Source: Psilocybe azurescens | Lineage: Eukaryota; Basidiomycota; Agaricomycetes; Agaricales; Agrocybaceae | Assembly: GCA_023853785.1 (NCBI GenBank) | Contig: JAJIRX010000104.1 | Coordinates: forward strand, 1-41,400 | Direction: 5' to 3' | DNA length: 41,400 bases | Shown: piece by piece, positions 41,066 through 41,400 of the stretch | How the letters are laid out: every line of letters begins with the position of its first letter | Position numbering within the stretch: position 1 is the first letter of the stretch | Program-made: the position numbers and the translations under genes | Notes under the pieces: model-generated | What the model saw: only the letters and a program-made list of their open reading frames with translations | Database searches by the model: none | What the model was told of the DNA's origin: nothing

Positions 41066-41066
41066 A

Positions 41067-41400
41067 GGCATGGGAAAGCTTCCTGACAAGGATCTGCAAT
41101 TGCTCTTTTAAGCTAAGCCTCTGTGCTCAAAAATATACTTATACCCCACCTTACACTATCTATATGGCTTCCTGTTGCTTTTCCCAATTTTATTTTAAGT
41201 CACTCTCTATACTCTTGTTATGGAAACTATCCACACTTTGACACTCCATTTGAGGCAGTGGACTTTGAGTCCACCGACTTTGATTGACTGGAATGGAACA
41301 CGATGTCCCGACCAAGGCCAACACCAACCTGAATGTTGGCATCCTCTTTGGGAACAAAGTCAGATCATTTTATTTCTAATCATTCTTCTATTGATCTCTT
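41067..41400 (+). pseudogene. Gypsy-4 tail after the Gypsy-3 insertion
   Basis: GGCAT then gggaaagc continues the Gypsy-4 frame as MGKLPDKDLQLLF with a stop near 41109. The next 110 bp appear non-coding. From about 41241 a frame reads TPFEAVDFESTDFD, a stop, LEWN and, after a shift, DVPTKANTNLNVGILFGNKV ending near 41379. This may be an accessory ORF at the 3' end of Gypsy-4, analogous in place to orfA/orfB, or part of its untranslated tail. The window ends before an LTR is reached. Confidence 0.5.

Larger units (their letters stand above)
34375..41066 (-). mobile_element. Gypsy-3: chromodomain Ty3/gypsy retrotransposon, minus strand
   Basis: LTRs at 34375-34816 (3') and 40632-41065 (5') flank, on the minus strand, gag, protease, RT, RNase H, integrase, chromodomain and two accessory ORFs. 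GGCAT is present on both sides (34370-34374 and 41067-41071), with one extra A at 41066 on the right. The inner edge of the 5' LTR is followed on the minus strand by AAAGAACTAGCT, as in Gypsy-2. The polypurine tract agaagggggtaa precedes the 3' LTR. The host, Gypsy-4, continues on both sides in the same codon context (LPKG then MGKLPDKD). Better preserved than the others but still frameshifted. Confidence 0.95.

Overview
The window looks like transposon-dense DNA from an Agaricomycete-type basidiomycete fungus. The evidence is short (49-80 bp) GT-AG introns in the two host-type genes, a CxC5/CxC6-like gene of the kind annotated in mushroom genomes as 'cysteine cluster associated with KDZ transposases', a LINE of probable Tad1 type, Ty1/copia remnants, and several chromodomain-type Ty3/gypsy lineages typical of mushroom and ectomycorrhizal fungi. 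The species cannot be named from sequence alone. I see no rRNA, no convincing functional tRNA gene, no CRISPR array and no intact housekeeping gene.

Layout. 1-378 is unassigned AT-rich DNA. About 379-5050 (-) is a decayed LINE with ORF1 (three zinc knuckles) and ORF2 (endonuclease plus reverse transcriptase). 5104-7064 is a copia RNase H tail with three LTRs, including a tandem duplication of [RNase H end + LTR] and a head-to-head LTR pair. 7065-8228 (-) is a decayed gypsy pol. 8229-9372 is a hAT-like non-autonomous element (copy A). 9373-10875 holds an unidentified decayed reading frame, a minus-strand LTR and another decayed frame. 10876-11022 carries one hAT-like end and a 32-bp palindrome.

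11023-23076 (-) is the CxC5/CxC6-like gene. It is cut by a complete Ty3/gypsy element (Gypsy-1, 11631-21410, TSD TTCTA). Gypsy-1 is itself cut by a DD34E Tc1/mariner element (13723-17029, TA target), which in turn contains a 1,978-bp hAT-like element (14305-16282, 8-bp TSD), and by hAT-like copy B (17740-18892, 8-bp TSD). 23174-25438 (-) is a multi-exon gene of unknown function just upstream of the CxC gene on the same strand.

25638-31959 (+) is Gypsy-2. 31960-34374 (+) is the 3' half of Gypsy-4, interrupted by a 681-bp TA-flanked MITE and, near the end of pol, by Gypsy-3 (34375-41066, -, TSD GGCAT). The tail of Gypsy-4 resumes at 41067. Gypsy-2 and Gypsy-3 are relatives in opposite orientation, and both carry two short extra ORFs between pol and the 3' LTR.

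Almost every coding frame carries frameshifts or stops, so this is a TE graveyard. The nested insertions give a clear relative chronology. The points most worth a second look are (i) the conserved accessory ORF pair downstream of pol in Gypsy-2/3, (ii) hAT-like elements that share a tRNA-like A-box/B-box module at a nearly fixed distance from one end, and (iii) a CpG-deamination pattern between the Gypsy-1 LTRs.
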